Origin: Rhodovibrio sodomensis
Lineage (GTDB): Bacteria > Pseudomonadota > Alphaproteobacteria > Kiloniellales > Rhodovibrionaceae
Assembly: GCF_016583645.1 (NCBI RefSeq)
Contig: NZ_NRRL01000024.1
Coordinates: 1 to 53,898, forward strand
Length of the DNA stretch: 53,898 bases
Reading direction: 5' to 3'
In this document: in pieces, positions 9,065 to 17,197 of the stretch
How positions within the stretch are numbered: position 1 is the stretch's first letter
Layout: each line of letters starts with the position of its first letter
The notes under the pieces: model-generated
Told to the model about the DNA's origin: nothing
Seen by the model: only the letters and a program-made list of their open reading frames with translations
Databases searched by the model: none
Position numbers and translations under genes: made by a program

Positions 9065-10154
9065 GCGGGACCGCCTCGCTGCTGCCCAGACGGCTGCCGT
9101 CGCGGTCGAAGATCAGCACCTCGATCTTGACCTGCCCGCCGGCCGTTTCCTGCGCCACCGCCGCCGCGCGCGCCGCGACGACGTCGGCGAGCGGCAGTTC
9201 GTACGCGCGCGCCACCGCCAATACCTGCGCGCCGGTCTCGCAGGCCCGCGCCCGCTCGATCACCTCCGGCGCGGCGCCCAGTTCGCCCAGCACCTCGGCG
9301 AGGAAGCCGGTATCGACCCGGCTCTTGCCCGAATGCAGGTCCAGGTGCCCTTGGGCCAGCTTGGCCAGCTTGCCGAAGCCGCCGGCGATCGAGAGCTTCT
9401 CCACCGGGTTTTCGCGCAGGTACTTCAGCATCCCCCCGGCGAAGTCGCCCATGTCCAGAAGCGCGATATCGTCCAGGTCGTAGAGCGCCTTGACCGCCGC
9501 CTCGCTGGTCGAGCCCGTCGAGCCCGCGACGTGCCGCATTCCGGCTTCCCGCGCGACGTCGATGCCGCGGTGAATCGAATGGATCCAGGAGGCGCAGGAG
9601 TAGGGGATCACCACCCCCGTGGTACCGAGCACCGACAGCCCGCCGACGATCCCCAGCCGGCCGTTCAGCGTCTCCTTGGCGATCTCCGCCCCGCCCGGGA
9701 TCGCGATTTCCAGCCGGACGTCGCCGGGATCGCCGTGGGCGCGGGCGACCTCGGCCACGTGGTCGGTCATCAGCTGCCGCGGCACCGGGTTGACCGCCGC
9801 CTCCCCGGGCGGGATTTGCAGACCGCTGCGGGTCACCGTACCGACACCCTCGCCGGCGACGAACACGACGCCGCTGCCGGGGGCGCCGCGGGTCACGGTG
9901 ACCCGGATCAGGCAGCCGTGGGTGACGTCCGGATCGTCGCCCGCGTCCTTGATCACCCCGGCGGTGGCGCCGTCCGCGGCCAGGCTGTGGGTGGCGAGCG
10001 CGAACGCCGGCTGCTGCCCCTTGGGCAGCCGGATCGTCACCGGATCGGGGAACTGCCCGGTCAGCAGCGCGGTATAGGCGGCCTTGGTCGCCGCGGTCGC
10101 GCAGGCGCCCGTGGTCCAGCCCCGTCTCAACTCCCCGTCCGGTTTGCGTGCCAT
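9054..10154 (-). CDS. cbiD: Cobalt-precorrin-5B C1-methyltransferase
   Basis: CbiD methylates C-1 of the corrin ring, using S-adenosylmethionine, during cobalamin synthesis. The 366-aa protein begins with LRRGWTTGACATAATKAAY, the invariant N-terminal signature. Other family motifs are GEAAVNPVPRQ near residue 115 and GTTGVVIPYSCASWIHSI near residue 173. ATG 10154 starts directly before the signature; a GTG at 10190 would add 12 unremarkable residues. It overlaps cobK downstream and is divergent from cobA, so both arms of the cluster may share the 10155-10442 control region. CbiD together with CobK and CobB-type names is common in alphaproteobacteria with mixed nomenclature. Confidence 0.94.
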   Translation of the reverse strand: MARKPDGELRRGWTTGACATAATKAAYTALLTGQFPDPVTIRLPKGQQPAFALATHSLAADGATAGVIKDAGDDPDVTHGCLIRVTVTRGAPGSGVVFVAGEGVGTVTRSGLQIPPGEAAVNPVPRQLMTDHVAEVARAHGDPGDVRLEIAIPGGAEIAKETLNGRLGIVGGLSVLGTTGVVIPYSCASWIHSIHRGIDVAREAGMRHVAGSTGSTSEAAVKALYDLDDIALLDMGDFAGGMLKYLRENPVEKLSIAGGFGKLAKLAQGHLDLHSGKSRVDTGFLAEVLGELGAAPEVIERARACETGAQVLAVARAYELPLADVVAARAAAVAQETAGGQVKIEVLIFDRDGSRLGSSEAVPLGA

Positions 10155-10190
10155 GACGCGGAACCTAGCGGTGTTTGGGGATGTGACCAA

Positions 10191-10442
10191 GGCGGGAAGG
10201 CGGCACGGCGCTTCGATACCCGTTCAGCGCGCTTCGACGCGGCGCTTCGGGCCCGCTCGGCATGAAGTCCAGAGTTTTCAACACCCTATACGTCATGCGG
10301 AGCGGCCGACCGCGGGTCGGCATGTCGACGCACGGCCGACGGGTATGGAAAACGCCCCGGCCGCTCACCCCGCCCCGCCCCACGCGCCTTGCCTGCATAG
10401 ACCCCCTAGCCCCCACATAGCCCGGCGGTTACAGTGCCGGGC
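10191..10442. other. Divergent intergenic region between cbiD and cobA
   Basis: No gene is seen. I looked for a cobalamin riboswitch (B12-box type sequence) on both strands and did not find one I could support. The region contains a copy of a dispersed repeat at 10291-10346. Confidence 0.5.
10291..10346. repeat. Dispersed repeat, CGTCATGC family, copy 1
   Basis: The copy begins CGTCATGCGGAGCGGCCGAC, has an inner dyad (CCGACC with GGTCGG) and ends CCGACGGGTA. A close relative with the same beginning and end lies at 44473-44528, and a weaker one at about 48255-48313. All three are intergenic. The function is unknown. Confidence 0.65.
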
Positions 10443-11282
10443 ATGCATGATCTCCCGATCGATTTGCCGCAGATGCAGCCGGGCTGGGTGTGGCTCGTCG
10501 GCTCCGGGCCGGGCGACGCCGCGCTGATGACCCTGGCCGGCTATGGCGCGCTGCAGCAGGCCGACCACGTCGTCTACGACGCCCTGGTCGACCAGCGGAT
10601 CCTCGACATGGCCGGGCCGCACACGGTGCTGGAGTACGCGGGCAAGCGCGGCGGCCGGCCGTCGGCCAAGCAGGTCGACATCTCTTTACGGCTGGTGCAG
10701 CTGGCGCGGGAGAACAAGCGCGTGCTGCGGCTCAAGGGCGGCGATCCGTTCGTCTTCGGCCGCGGCGGGGAAGAAGCGCTGAGCCTGGTCGAGGCGGGCG
10801 TGCAATTCCGGATCGTCCCCGGCATCTCGGCCGGGATCGGCGGGCTCGCCTACGCCGGCATCCCGGTCACCCATCGGGAGACCAATTCCGCCGTCACCTT
10901 CGTGACCGGCCACGGCACGACCGGCGAGGTACCGGACGGCATCGACTGGCATGCGCTCGCCAAGTCCTCGCCGGTGATCGTCGCCTACATGGCGATGAAG
11001 CACCTGCACACGATCACCAGCCGTCTGCTGGCGGGCGGGCGCCGCCCGGACGAGCCGGTCGCCGTGGTCTGCCAGGCCAGCACCAGCGGCCAGCAGGTGC
11101 TGGAAACCACCGTCGCGCGGGCCCATCAGGACGTCCAGGCGAGCGGGCTGCAGCCGCCGGCGGTCGTGGTGTTCGGCGAGGTGGTGCGGTTGCGCGCCGG
11201 GCTGGACTGGCTGGGCGCGATAACCGGGCGGATGCTCGAATCCGATCCGCTCGGCACCCGCGCGAAGCGGGAGACCGGGTGA
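10443..11282 (+). CDS. cobA: Uroporphyrinogen-III C-methyltransferase (SUMT)
   Basis: This enzyme adds methyl groups from S-adenosylmethionine at C-2 and C-7 of uroporphyrinogen III to give precorrin-2, the branch point to cobalamin and siroheme. In the 279-aa protein, WLVGSGPGDAALMTLAGY near residue 18 is the N-terminal methyltransferase signature. Further motifs are VLRLKGGDPFVFGRGGEE near 96, VVPGISAG-type VPGISAGIGGLAYAGIP near 125, and TGHGT near 155. It is a stand-alone SUMT, without the CysG oxidase part. ATG 10443 is preferred over a GTG nine bases upstream. Its stop overlaps the GTG of cobB, so the two genes are translationally coupled. Confidence 0.95.
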   Translation: MHDLPIDLPQMQPGWVWLVGSGPGDAALMTLAGYGALQQADHVVYDALVDQRILDMAGPHTVLEYAGKRGGRPSAKQVDISLRLVQLARENKRVLRLKGGDPFVFGRGGEEALSLVEAGVQFRIVPGISAGIGGLAYAGIPVTHRETNSAVTFVTGHGTTGEVPDGIDWHALAKSSPVIVAYMAMKHLHTITSRLLAGGRRPDEPVAVVCQASTSGQQVLETTVARAHQDVQASGLQPPAVVVFGEVVRLRAGLDWLGAITGRMLESDPLGTRAKRETG

Positions 11283-12625
11283 ACCCGGCCGTGGGCCCGA
11301 CCGCCTCGTCGACGACACCGCCTGGCCTTCTGATCGCCGCCCCCGCGTCCGGCAGCGGCAAGACGCTGGTGACGCTCGCCCTGCTCCGCGCGCTGAAGCG
11401 CCAGGGCACGCGCGTCGCCTCACTCAAGGTCGGCCCCGATTACATCGATCCCGCGTTCCACACCGCCGCGAGCGGCCGTCCCTGCCTGAACTTCGACGGC
11501 TGGGCGATGCGGCCGGTCACCCGCGCCGATGTCCTGCGGCGTTTGTCGCGGGACGCGGAGCTGCTGCTGGGCGAAGGGGTGATGGGGCTGTTCGACGGCG
11601 CGGCCGGCGGCGCCGGCTCGACCGCTGAGACCGCGCGCCTGACCGGCTGGCCAGTCGTGCTGGTGGTCGACGCCAAGGGCACGGCCGCTTCCGCCGCCGC
11701 GCTGCTGGAAGGCTTCGCCCGGCACGACCCGGGGATCGAGCTCGCGGGCGTGATCTTCAACCGGGTCGGCGGGGACGGGCATGCCGCGCTGCTGCGCGCG
11801 GCGGCGGCGCAGGCCCGCGTCGCCTGCCTCGGCTGCCTTCCGCGCCGCGGCGACCTGGAGATGCCGTCGCGCCATCTGGGCCTGGTGCAGGCCGGGGAGC
11901 ACGCCGACCTCGACGCCCGGATCGACGCGGCGGCCGACTGGCTAACGCCCGCGGTCGACCTGGACGCGCTGGCCGCCCTGGCCCGGCCGGCCGATCTGCC
12001 GGCGGCGCGCGCGGAGCCGAGGGTGCCGCCGCTGCCCCCGCCGGGCCAGCGGATCGCGGTCGCCCGCGACCAGGCCTTCGCGTTCGCCTACACGACCGTG
12101 CTGGATGGCTGGCGCGCCGCCGGCGCGGATGTCGTGCCGTTTTCCCCGCTCGCCGACGAGGCGCCGGAACCGGGCGCGGATGCGGTCTATCTGCCGGGCG
12201 GCTATCCGGAATTGCATGCCGGCCGGCTGTCGGCCAACGCCCGCTTCCTGGACGGCGTGCGCGCCGCGGCGGCGCGCGGCGCCTGGGTGTTCGGGGAGTG
12301 CGGCGGCTACATGGTGCTGGGCCGCGGTCTGGTCGACGGGGCGGGCATGCGCCACGCCATGGCCGGGCTGCTGGACCTGGAGACCAGCTTCGCCGCGCCG
12401 CGCCTGCACCTCGGCTACCGCAGCCTGGAGACCGCCGCGTCGACGCCGCTGGGCCCGGCCGGCGTCCGCCTGCGCGGGCACGAGTTTCACTACGCCGCCA
12501 CCCTCAGCGAGACCGGCGCGCCGTTCGCCCGCGCGGCGGACGCCGCGGGCCGCGACCGGGGCGATACCGGCCTGATCGCGGGCAGCGTGGCGGGGTCGTT
12601 CCTGCACTTGATCGACCGGGCATAG
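11279..12625 (+). CDS. cobB: Cobyrinic (hydrogenobyrinic) acid a,c-diamide synthase
   Basis: CobB/CbiA amidates the a and c carboxylates of the corrin ring using glutamine and ATP. The 448-aa protein has an N-terminal P-loop domain (APASGSGKTLVTLALLRAL near residue 20; VGPDYIDPAFHTAA near 57; LLGEGVMGLFDG near 100). Its C-terminal class I glutamine amidotransferase domain has the nucleophile in FGECGGYMVLG (Cys341), with YLPGGYPELHA before it. The GTG start at 11279 overlaps the cobA stop (GTGA). Length is normal. Whether the natural substrate is the cobalt-free or cobalt-containing ring depends on genes outside the window. Confidence 0.94.
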   Translation: MNPAVGPTASSTTPPGLLIAAPASGSGKTLVTLALLRALKRQGTRVASLKVGPDYIDPAFHTAASGRPCLNFDGWAMRPVTRADVLRRLSRDAELLLGEGVMGLFDGAAGGAGSTAETARLTGWPVVLVVDAKGTAASAAALLEGFARHDPGIELAGVIFNRVGGDGHAALLRAAAAQARVACLGCLPRRGDLEMPSRHLGLVQAGEHADLDARIDAAADWLTPAVDLDALAALARPADLPAARAEPRVPPLPPPGQRIAVARDQAFAFAYTTVLDGWRAAGADVVPFSPLADEAPEPGADAVYLPGGYPELHAGRLSANARFLDGVRAAAARGAWVFGECGGYMVLGRGLVDGAGMRHAMAGLLDLETSFAAPRLHLGYRSLETAASTPLGPAGVRLRGHEFHYAATLSETGAPFARAADAAGRDRGDTGLIAGSVAGSFLHLIDRA

Positions 12626-12779
12626 CGTGCCGGCCGATGCTGCGGTGCAAGACGCCGGAGTTGACACGAACGTCCCGGTTGCCGAGAAGGGGGACCGGGC
12701 ACCGGCGCGCGGGCGTTCAGCCTGTCGCCGCCGACACCAACCCAATCCCACGACAAGCCACGCTGGAGAGATCCGCCAC

Positions 12780-12986
12780 ATGCGTATGATTCGTTCTTCC
12801 CTCCTGGCGCTGCCGGCGCTCGCGCTCAGCGCGCCGGCGATGGCCCACCCGGGCGGCCACCACGGCGGCCTGGAGGCGCTCGCCTACCACCTGCACCCGC
12901 ACGGGCTGGAAATCGTCCTGGGCGCGCTCGCGGTGGTCGTCGGCGGCCTCGCGGTGCGTGCCTGGCGCAAGAACGGCGACAAGTAG
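12780..12986 (+). CDS. Small His-rich membrane-anchored protein by the cobalamin genes
   Basis: A 68-aa protein with a signal peptide (MRMIRSSLLALPALALS, likely cut after AMA), then a His-rich segment (HPGGHHGG, then YHLHPHG), one membrane helix (IVLGALAVVVGGLAV) and a short basic tail. The likely topology is His-rich part in the periplasm and tail in the cytoplasm. The His cluster suggests metal handling; location after cobB suggests cobalt or another transition metal, but this is inference. It recalls small His-rich membrane proteins found beside cobalamin or cobalt-transport genes in other alphaproteobacteria, though it is not a clear CbtB. It lies 154 bp after cobB. Confidence 0.7.
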   Translation: MRMIRSSLLALPALALSAPAMAHPGGHHGGLEALAYHLHPHGLEIVLGALAVVVGGLAVRAWRKNGDK

Positions 12987-13044
12987 CCGCGCGCCCTGCG
13001 CGAGAGGCTTGAAGGCTGGATGGCGCTCTGACGGTTTACTGTGA

Positions 13045-13088
13045 GGGCAAGCCGCCGAAAGGTGGTTCCACTTTTCAGCGGCTTGCCC
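13045..13088. repeat. Dispersed hairpin repeat, type 1, diverged copy
   Basis: A near-perfect hairpin, with GGGCAAG at 13045 pairing with CTTGCCC at 13082-13088. Its inner part (GCCGAAAGGTG with CACTTTTCAGC) matches the core of the type-1 hairpins at 13987, 31581 and 37322. It lies between two convergent genes and may act as a shared terminator. Confidence 0.7.
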
Positions 13089-13118
13089 GGACGCGCTGAC
13101 CGACCGCACGGGCACGCC

Positions 13119-13940
13119 TTAAATCTCACCGTCGCGGAGTTTGCGCTGGGCCTCGGAGATGAACGCGTCGGCATGGATGTCGGCGGCGGCGACGCCCAGG
13201 TCGTTCAGTGTCTTGGTGGCGGCCTCGACCATCGGCGGCGGCCCGGCGAGGTAGCCGACCGCGTCCTTCAGATCCGGCGCGTCGGCGCGCAGGGCGTCGG
13301 TCACGAAGCCGGTGCGCCGGTCGGTCGGGCCGGTCGGCCCGGACAGCACGGGGACGAAGCGGAAGTTCGGGTACTGGTCGGCCAGCAGGCCCATGCGCTC
13401 TTCCAGGTATACGTCGCGCTCGGCGCGCGCGCCGAAATAGAGGTGCACCGGGGCGCGGTGGCCCTGGGCCAGCGCTTCCTCGGCGATCGCGGCCATCTGG
13501 CCCAGCCCGGATCCGCCGCCCACCGCGACAATCGGTCCGGGCCGGCTGGCCCGCAGGTAGGCGTGGCCGAACGGCCCGCGGACGATCACGCGGTCGCCTT
13601 CGGCCAGTTCGCTGGCGACGAACGCGCTCGGCCCGCTGCCGATGTTGCGGATGTGGAAGGCGAGGTCGCGGTCGCCCGGCCGGCTGGCGATCGAATAGTC
13701 GCGCGGGTCGAAGCCGGGGAAGGCGACCCGGGCGTACTGGCCGGCGACGAAGTCGAACGGGCCGCCGTCCAGCACACGCAGGCGCACGATCCAGGTGTCG
13801 TGGGTCACCGCCTCCAACGCCGCGACGCGGCAGGTCGCCTCGCGAACCGGAAAATCCGGCGCGTCGGGGTCGATCGCGGTGTCGCCAGTGTCGGGCCGGG
13901 GCGCATTGTGGTGGCGCGCGTTGGGGTGGGGCTGCGTCAT
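13119..13940 (-). CDS. FAD/NAD(P)H-dependent oxidoreductase, ferredoxin reductase type
   Basis: A 273-aa member of the ferredoxin-NADP reductase superfamily. It has the flavin motif RDYSIASRPG (near residue 80), the NAD(P)-ribose motif GGGSGLGQM (near 140), YFGARAERD (near 168) and the GPPPMVEAA motif near 230. This matches the reductase half of ring-hydroxylating dioxygenase and phenol-hydroxylase reductases, but there is no 2Fe-2S domain at either end. It could be a flavin reductase or pass electrons to a separate ferredoxin. No oxygenase gene is adjacent. The first 30 residues (His/Asp/Pro-rich) look disordered. The electron partner is unknown. Confidence 0.85.
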   Translation of the reverse strand: MTQPHPNARHHNAPRPDTGDTAIDPDAPDFPVREATCRVAALEAVTHDTWIVRLRVLDGGPFDFVAGQYARVAFPGFDPRDYSIASRPGDRDLAFHIRNIGSGPSAFVASELAEGDRVIVRGPFGHAYLRASRPGPIVAVGGGSGLGQMAAIAEEALAQGHRAPVHLYFGARAERDVYLEERMGLLADQYPNFRFVPVLSGPTGPTDRRTGFVTDALRADAPDLKDAVGYLAGPPPMVEAATKTLNDLGVAAADIHADAFISEAQRKLRDGEI

Positions 13941-13986
13941 GTCAGGCGGATCGTTCGCTCGCGGTTGCTACGCTGCACAGGAGACT

Positions 13987-14100
13987 AGAGCAAGATGCTG
14001 AACGGTGAAGTCACCTTTCAGCTAAATCTTGCTCTTTCTTCTAGCAGTTAGAGCAAAATTCACGATGCAGGTCGACTTGACCTTCATCGATTTTGCTCTA
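13987..14100. repeat. Paired-hairpin dispersed repeat, copy A (types 1 + 2)
   Basis: Two hairpins lie side by side. Type 1 (13987-14035) pairs AGAGCAAGAT with ATCTTGCTCT and has an inner stem GCTGAA-GGTG with CACC-TTCAGC. Type 2 (14049-14100) pairs TAGAGCAAAAT with ATTTTGCTCTA and has an inner CGATG/CATCG stem. The same pair in the same order is at 37322-37435. It is between the oxidoreductase gene and sufA, both read leftward. Confidence 0.9.
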
Positions 14101-14258
14101 GAGCCAACGCCCATGGCGGCCAAGGGCGCGCGCGCCTCGGCTGGGCTCGCGCCGTCGATCGCCGTGCGGACCGTCGATCGCCGTGCGGACATGAAAACGC
14201 CGCCCAGCACGGCGATGCAGGGCGGCGCAGTGCCGTCGGTCGCCCGGGCGGCACCAGG
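14101..14258. other. Short gap downstream of sufA
   Basis: No gene is seen. A short tandem repeat of GACCGTCGATCGCCGTGCGGA-like sequence (around 14154-14190, core GTCGATCGCCGTGCGGAC twice) is the only structure noted. Confidence 0.4.
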
Positions 14259-14597
14259 CTAGACGGTGAAGCTTTCGCCGCAGCCGCAGCGGCCCTTTTC
14301 GTTCGGGTTGTTGAACACGAACCCGCTTTCGATCTTGCCTTCCTGGTAGTCGATCTCCGAGCCGAACAGGAACATCACCGAGGCCGGGTCGATGAACAGC
14401 TTCACGCCCTTGTCGGCGATTTCGTCCTCGTTCTGGCGCTTCTCGGCGGCGTACTCGAAGTAGTAGGCCAGCCCGGAGCAGCCGCGCGGCTTGACGCCGA
14501 TGCGCAGGCCGCTGACCGGCTGGTCGCTCTTGCTCATCAGGTGCTTGACGCGCTGCGCGGCGGCGTCGGTGAGGGAGATCATCGCGGGAGCGGCCAT
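14259..14597 (-). CDS. sufA: A-type iron-sulfur carrier protein SufA
   Basis: An A-type carrier that receives iron-sulfur clusters from SufBCD and passes them to target proteins. The 112-aa protein shows the three conserved cysteines: GCSG (near residue 40) and the C-terminal GRCGCGESF (near 105). ISLTDAAAQRVKHLM is the typical N-terminus. It is the last gene of the minus-strand suf operon, 152 bp after sufT. The choice of SufA over ErpA or IscA rests on the operon context; sequence alone would allow any of them. Confidence 0.92.
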   Translation of the reverse strand: MAAPAMISLTDAAAQRVKHLMSKSDQPVSGLRIGVKPRGCSGLAYYFEYAAEKRQNEDEIADKGVKLFIDPASVMFLFGSEIDYQEGKIESGFVFNNPNEKGRCGCGESFTV

Positions 14598-14749
14598 GCT
14601 ATGCCTTCCCTTTATCCTAACTGATGCGCGGCGGCGACCATCGCCCGCGCCACTACTCGGTCTGCTGGCAAGTCTAACGCGGGACGCCCGAAAAGCCCAG
14701 GGCCTGGACGACCTCGCTGAGCCGCGGCCCGGCGTTCAGCGGTCGTGGC

Positions 14750-15151
14750 CTAGAAGCCCAAGGCCAGCCGTGCGTCCTCGCTCATCAGGTCCATCGACCA
14801 GGGCGGGTCCCAGGTCAGGGTGACCGAGACGCGCCCGGTGTTCGGCAGGTCGCTGACCGCCTGGGACACCATCGGCGGCATCGAGCCCGCGACCGGGCAG
14901 GCCGGCGCGGTCAACGTCATGACGATGTCCACGTCGCCGGTCTGTTTGATCTTCATGTCGTAGATCAGGCCGAGATCGTAGATGTTGACCGGGATTTCCG
15001 GGTCGAAGCATTCCTTCAGCTTCTCCACGATCTCGTCCTCGGTCGCGGGCGTGACCCCGTCCGGCAGGGGCTCGCCCGCGGTTGAGTTAAGCCCCTCGGT
15101 CTCCGTGGGGTCGACCGTGTCGTCGATGTTGTTCATATCGACGGTGTACAT
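14750..15151 (-). CDS. sufT: SUF system protein SufT (DUF59/MIP18 family)
   Basis: A 133-aa protein whose C-terminal 100 residues form a DUF59 (MIP18/PaaD-like) domain: EIVEKLKECFDPEIPVNIYD, LIYDMKI, MTLTAPACPVAGSMP with the reactive-type Cys, and VTLTWDPPWSMDLMSEDARL. SufT assists iron-sulfur maturation, especially for some carriers under cluster demand. ATG 15151 is preceded by GGGAGAGG and starts a plausible short N-terminal extension; longer in-frame readings look non-coding. It is placed between sufU and sufA, the usual alphaproteobacterial order. Confidence 0.92.
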   Translation of the reverse strand: MYTVDMNNIDDTVDPTETEGLNSTAGEPLPDGVTPATEDEIVEKLKECFDPEIPVNIYDLGLIYDMKIKQTGDVDIVMTLTAPACPVAGSMPPMVSQAVSDLPNTGRVSVTLTWDPPWSMDLMSEDARLALGF

Positions 15152-15269
15152 GGCGCCTCTCCCGGCCGCCGCCTTGTTGGGTGCTACGGGCGCGGCGGCC
15201 TTTTCTGTGTGCCCGTCTGCTCTGCCCTGGTTCGGACCACTCGCCGACCGGTCTGACCGGACGGCGGCG

Positions 15270-15734
15270 CTATTCGGTCGAAATTTCCTCGTTGCCGTGA
15301 ACGGCGGCTTCCATCGTGTGCCAGGCAAGCGTCGCGCACTTCACCCGGACCGGGAACTCGCGCACGCCGGAGAGCACCTGCAGGCGCTCCATCGCGTCCT
15401 CGTCCACGCCCTCCGGCAACTGCGGATCGTCCTGGGTGCACATGTCGTGGAAGGCGTTGAACAGCGTCTCCGCCTCCGCGACCGGCTTGCCCTTGAGGAT
15501 CTCGGTCATCATCGACGCGGAGGCGACCGAGATGGCGCAGCCCTTGCCCTTGAAGGACACGCCCTGGATTACGTTGTCGTCGTCCACCTTCAGGTAGACC
15601 ACCAGCGTGTCGCCGCACATCGGGTTGTGGCCCTGAGCCAGGTGGTTGTACCCCTCCAGCCCGCCGAAGTTCCGCGGCTTCTTGCCGTGATCCAGGATCA
15701 CGTCCTGATAGAGCTCGCGCAGCTCGTCCATCAT
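15270..15734 (-). CDS. sufU: SufU-type sulfur-transfer/scaffold protein
   Basis: A 154-aa NifU N-terminal (IscU-like) family protein. In relatives SufU accepts sulfur from SufS through a zinc-bound cysteine. The three conserved Cys and one Asp are present: NPMCGDTL (near 41-43), GKGCAIS (near 66) and VKCATLAW (near 128). The roughly 20-residue insert before the last Cys is the SufU rather than IscU hallmark. Its ATG overlaps the sufS stop (TGATG), which supports a stoichiometric SufS-SufU pair. No sufE is seen, so SufU probably takes its place. Confidence 0.93.
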   Translation of the reverse strand: MMDELRELYQDVILDHGKKPRNFGGLEGYNHLAQGHNPMCGDTLVVYLKVDDDNVIQGVSFKGKGCAISVASASMMTEILKGKPVAEAETLFNAFHDMCTQDDPQLPEGVDEDAMERLQVLSGVREFPVRVKCATLAWHTMEAAVHGNEEISTE

Positions 15735-17044
15735 CAGCCGAACAACTCCTTCACGACCTGCAGCGCGTCGGCCAGTTGGTCGACCTCCTGCTCGGTGTTG
15801 TAGATCCCGAACGAGGCGCGCACCGTCGAACTGAGGCCGTAGCGCTCCATCAGCGGCTGCGCGCAGTGGTGGCCGGCGCGGATCGCCACGCCCGCCCGGT
15901 CGACGATCGTGCCGACGTCGTGGGCGTGCGCCTGGTCCATGGTGAACGAGACGATCGCCGCCTTGTTCTCGGCACGGCCCCAAATCCGCAGGCCCTCTAT
16001 GGCAGATAGGCGCTCGGTGGCGTACTCCAAGAGCCGGTGCTCGTGCGCGGCGACCGCCTCCAGATCGTGCGCCTCAAGCCAGTCGGCGGCGGCACCCAGG
16101 CCGATCGCTTCGACGATCGCCGGCGTGCCGGCCTCGAAGCCGTGCGGCGGCCCCTTGAAGGTGCTCTCCTCGAAGCTGACCGAGGTGATCATCTCGCCGC
16201 CGCCCTGGTACGGCGGCATCTGCGTCAACAGATCGTGGCGGCCCCACAGCACGCCGATCCCGGTCGGCCCGTACATCTTGTGACCGGAGAAGGCGTAGAA
16301 GTCCGCGCCCAGCGCCTGCACGTCGACCTTCTGGTGCGGAATCGCCTGGCAGCCGTCGACCAGCACCGGGATGCCGCTGGCGTGCGCCGCGTCGGCGATC
16401 TGGCGCACCGGCAGCACGGACCCGAGCGCGTTGGAGACCTGGCTGATCGCCACCATCCCGGTGTTTTCGTTGATCAGCTGGATCACCGCCTCGGGCCGGA
16501 CGCTGCCGTCCTCCTCGACCGGCGCGACCCGCAGCGTGATGCCCAGCTGGTCGCGCAGCAGCTGCCACGGCACGATGTTGGAGTGATGCTCCAGCGCGGT
16601 GATCAGCACTTCCTGGCCGGGTTTCAGGAACGCCCGGCCGTACGACGACGCCACCAGGTTGATCGCCTCGGTCGCGCCGCGGGTGAAGATCACCTCGTCC
16701 GTCCTGGGCGCGTTGATGAAGCGGGCAACCTTTTCGCGCGCGCCCTCGTAGTGGTCGGTCGAAACCTGGGAGAGACGGTGCACGCCGCGGTGGACGTTGG
16801 CGTAGTAGGTCTCCATCGCCTCGGTCATCGCGGCGATCACCGGCCGCGGCTTCTGGCTGGAGGCCGCGTTATCCAGGTAGGCCAGCGGCTTGCCATAGAG
16901 TTCCTGGTGCAGAATCGGAAAGTCCGCGCGCACCCGTTCGACGTCAAGGGTGTTGCGCGCGGACCTCTGGTGCCCGCTGGCGTCGGTCGCGGCCACGTTG
17001 CTGTCGGCGTGCCGTGGCACGGCGGCGTCGGTCATGTCGCTCAC
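15734..17044 (-). CDS. sufS: Cysteine desulfurase SufS
   Basis: A PLP-dependent group II cysteine desulfurase that removes sulfur from cysteine for cluster assembly. In the protein of about 436 aa, ALEHHSNIVPW holds a PLP-contacting His, SGHKMYGPTGIGVLWG the PLP Lys, and RAGHHCAQPLM the active-site Cys. The RxGHHCA motif is typical for SufS and distinguishes it from the two IscS/NifS types at 34064 and 35504. A GGAGG lies nine bases before GTG 17044, so I prefer that start over ATG 17035, three codons later. About 40 extra N-terminal residues precede the conserved fold. Confidence 0.94.
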   Translation of the reverse strand: MSDMTDAAVPRHADSNVAATDASGHQRSARNTLDVERVRADFPILHQELYGKPLAYLDNAASSQKPRPVIAAMTEAMETYYANVHRGVHRLSQVSTDHYEGAREKVARFINAPRTDEVIFTRGATEAINLVASSYGRAFLKPGQEVLITALEHHSNIVPWQLLRDQLGITLRVAPVEEDGSVRPEAVIQLINENTGMVAISQVSNALGSVLPVRQIADAAHASGIPVLVDGCQAIPHQKVDVQALGADFYAFSGHKMYGPTGIGVLWGRHDLLTQMPPYQGGGEMITSVSFEESTFKGPPHGFEAGTPAIVEAIGLGAAADWLEAHDLEAVAAHEHRLLEYATERLSAIEGLRIWGRAENKAAIVSFTMDQAHAHDVGTIVDRAGVAIRAGHHCAQPLMERYGLSSTVRASFGIYNTEQEVDQLADALQVVKELFG

Positions 17045-17197
17045 GTGCGTCGTCCTCCAAGCGGTGCTGTCACGCTCCGGTAGGCTCTCGTCCCAAGGCC
17101 CCGGAATCCCGGCAGCCTGGGGCCGGCGCGCCGGCCGCCCGACGCGGCCCATGGCCGCGGACCCGTGGACCGGGGGGCGCCGGCGCGCCTCGCAGTC

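Noticed and set aside
10155..10442. Possible cobalamin riboswitch upstream of cobA or cbiD
   Set aside because: I did not find a B12-box-like sequence with the expected surrounding stems on either strand.
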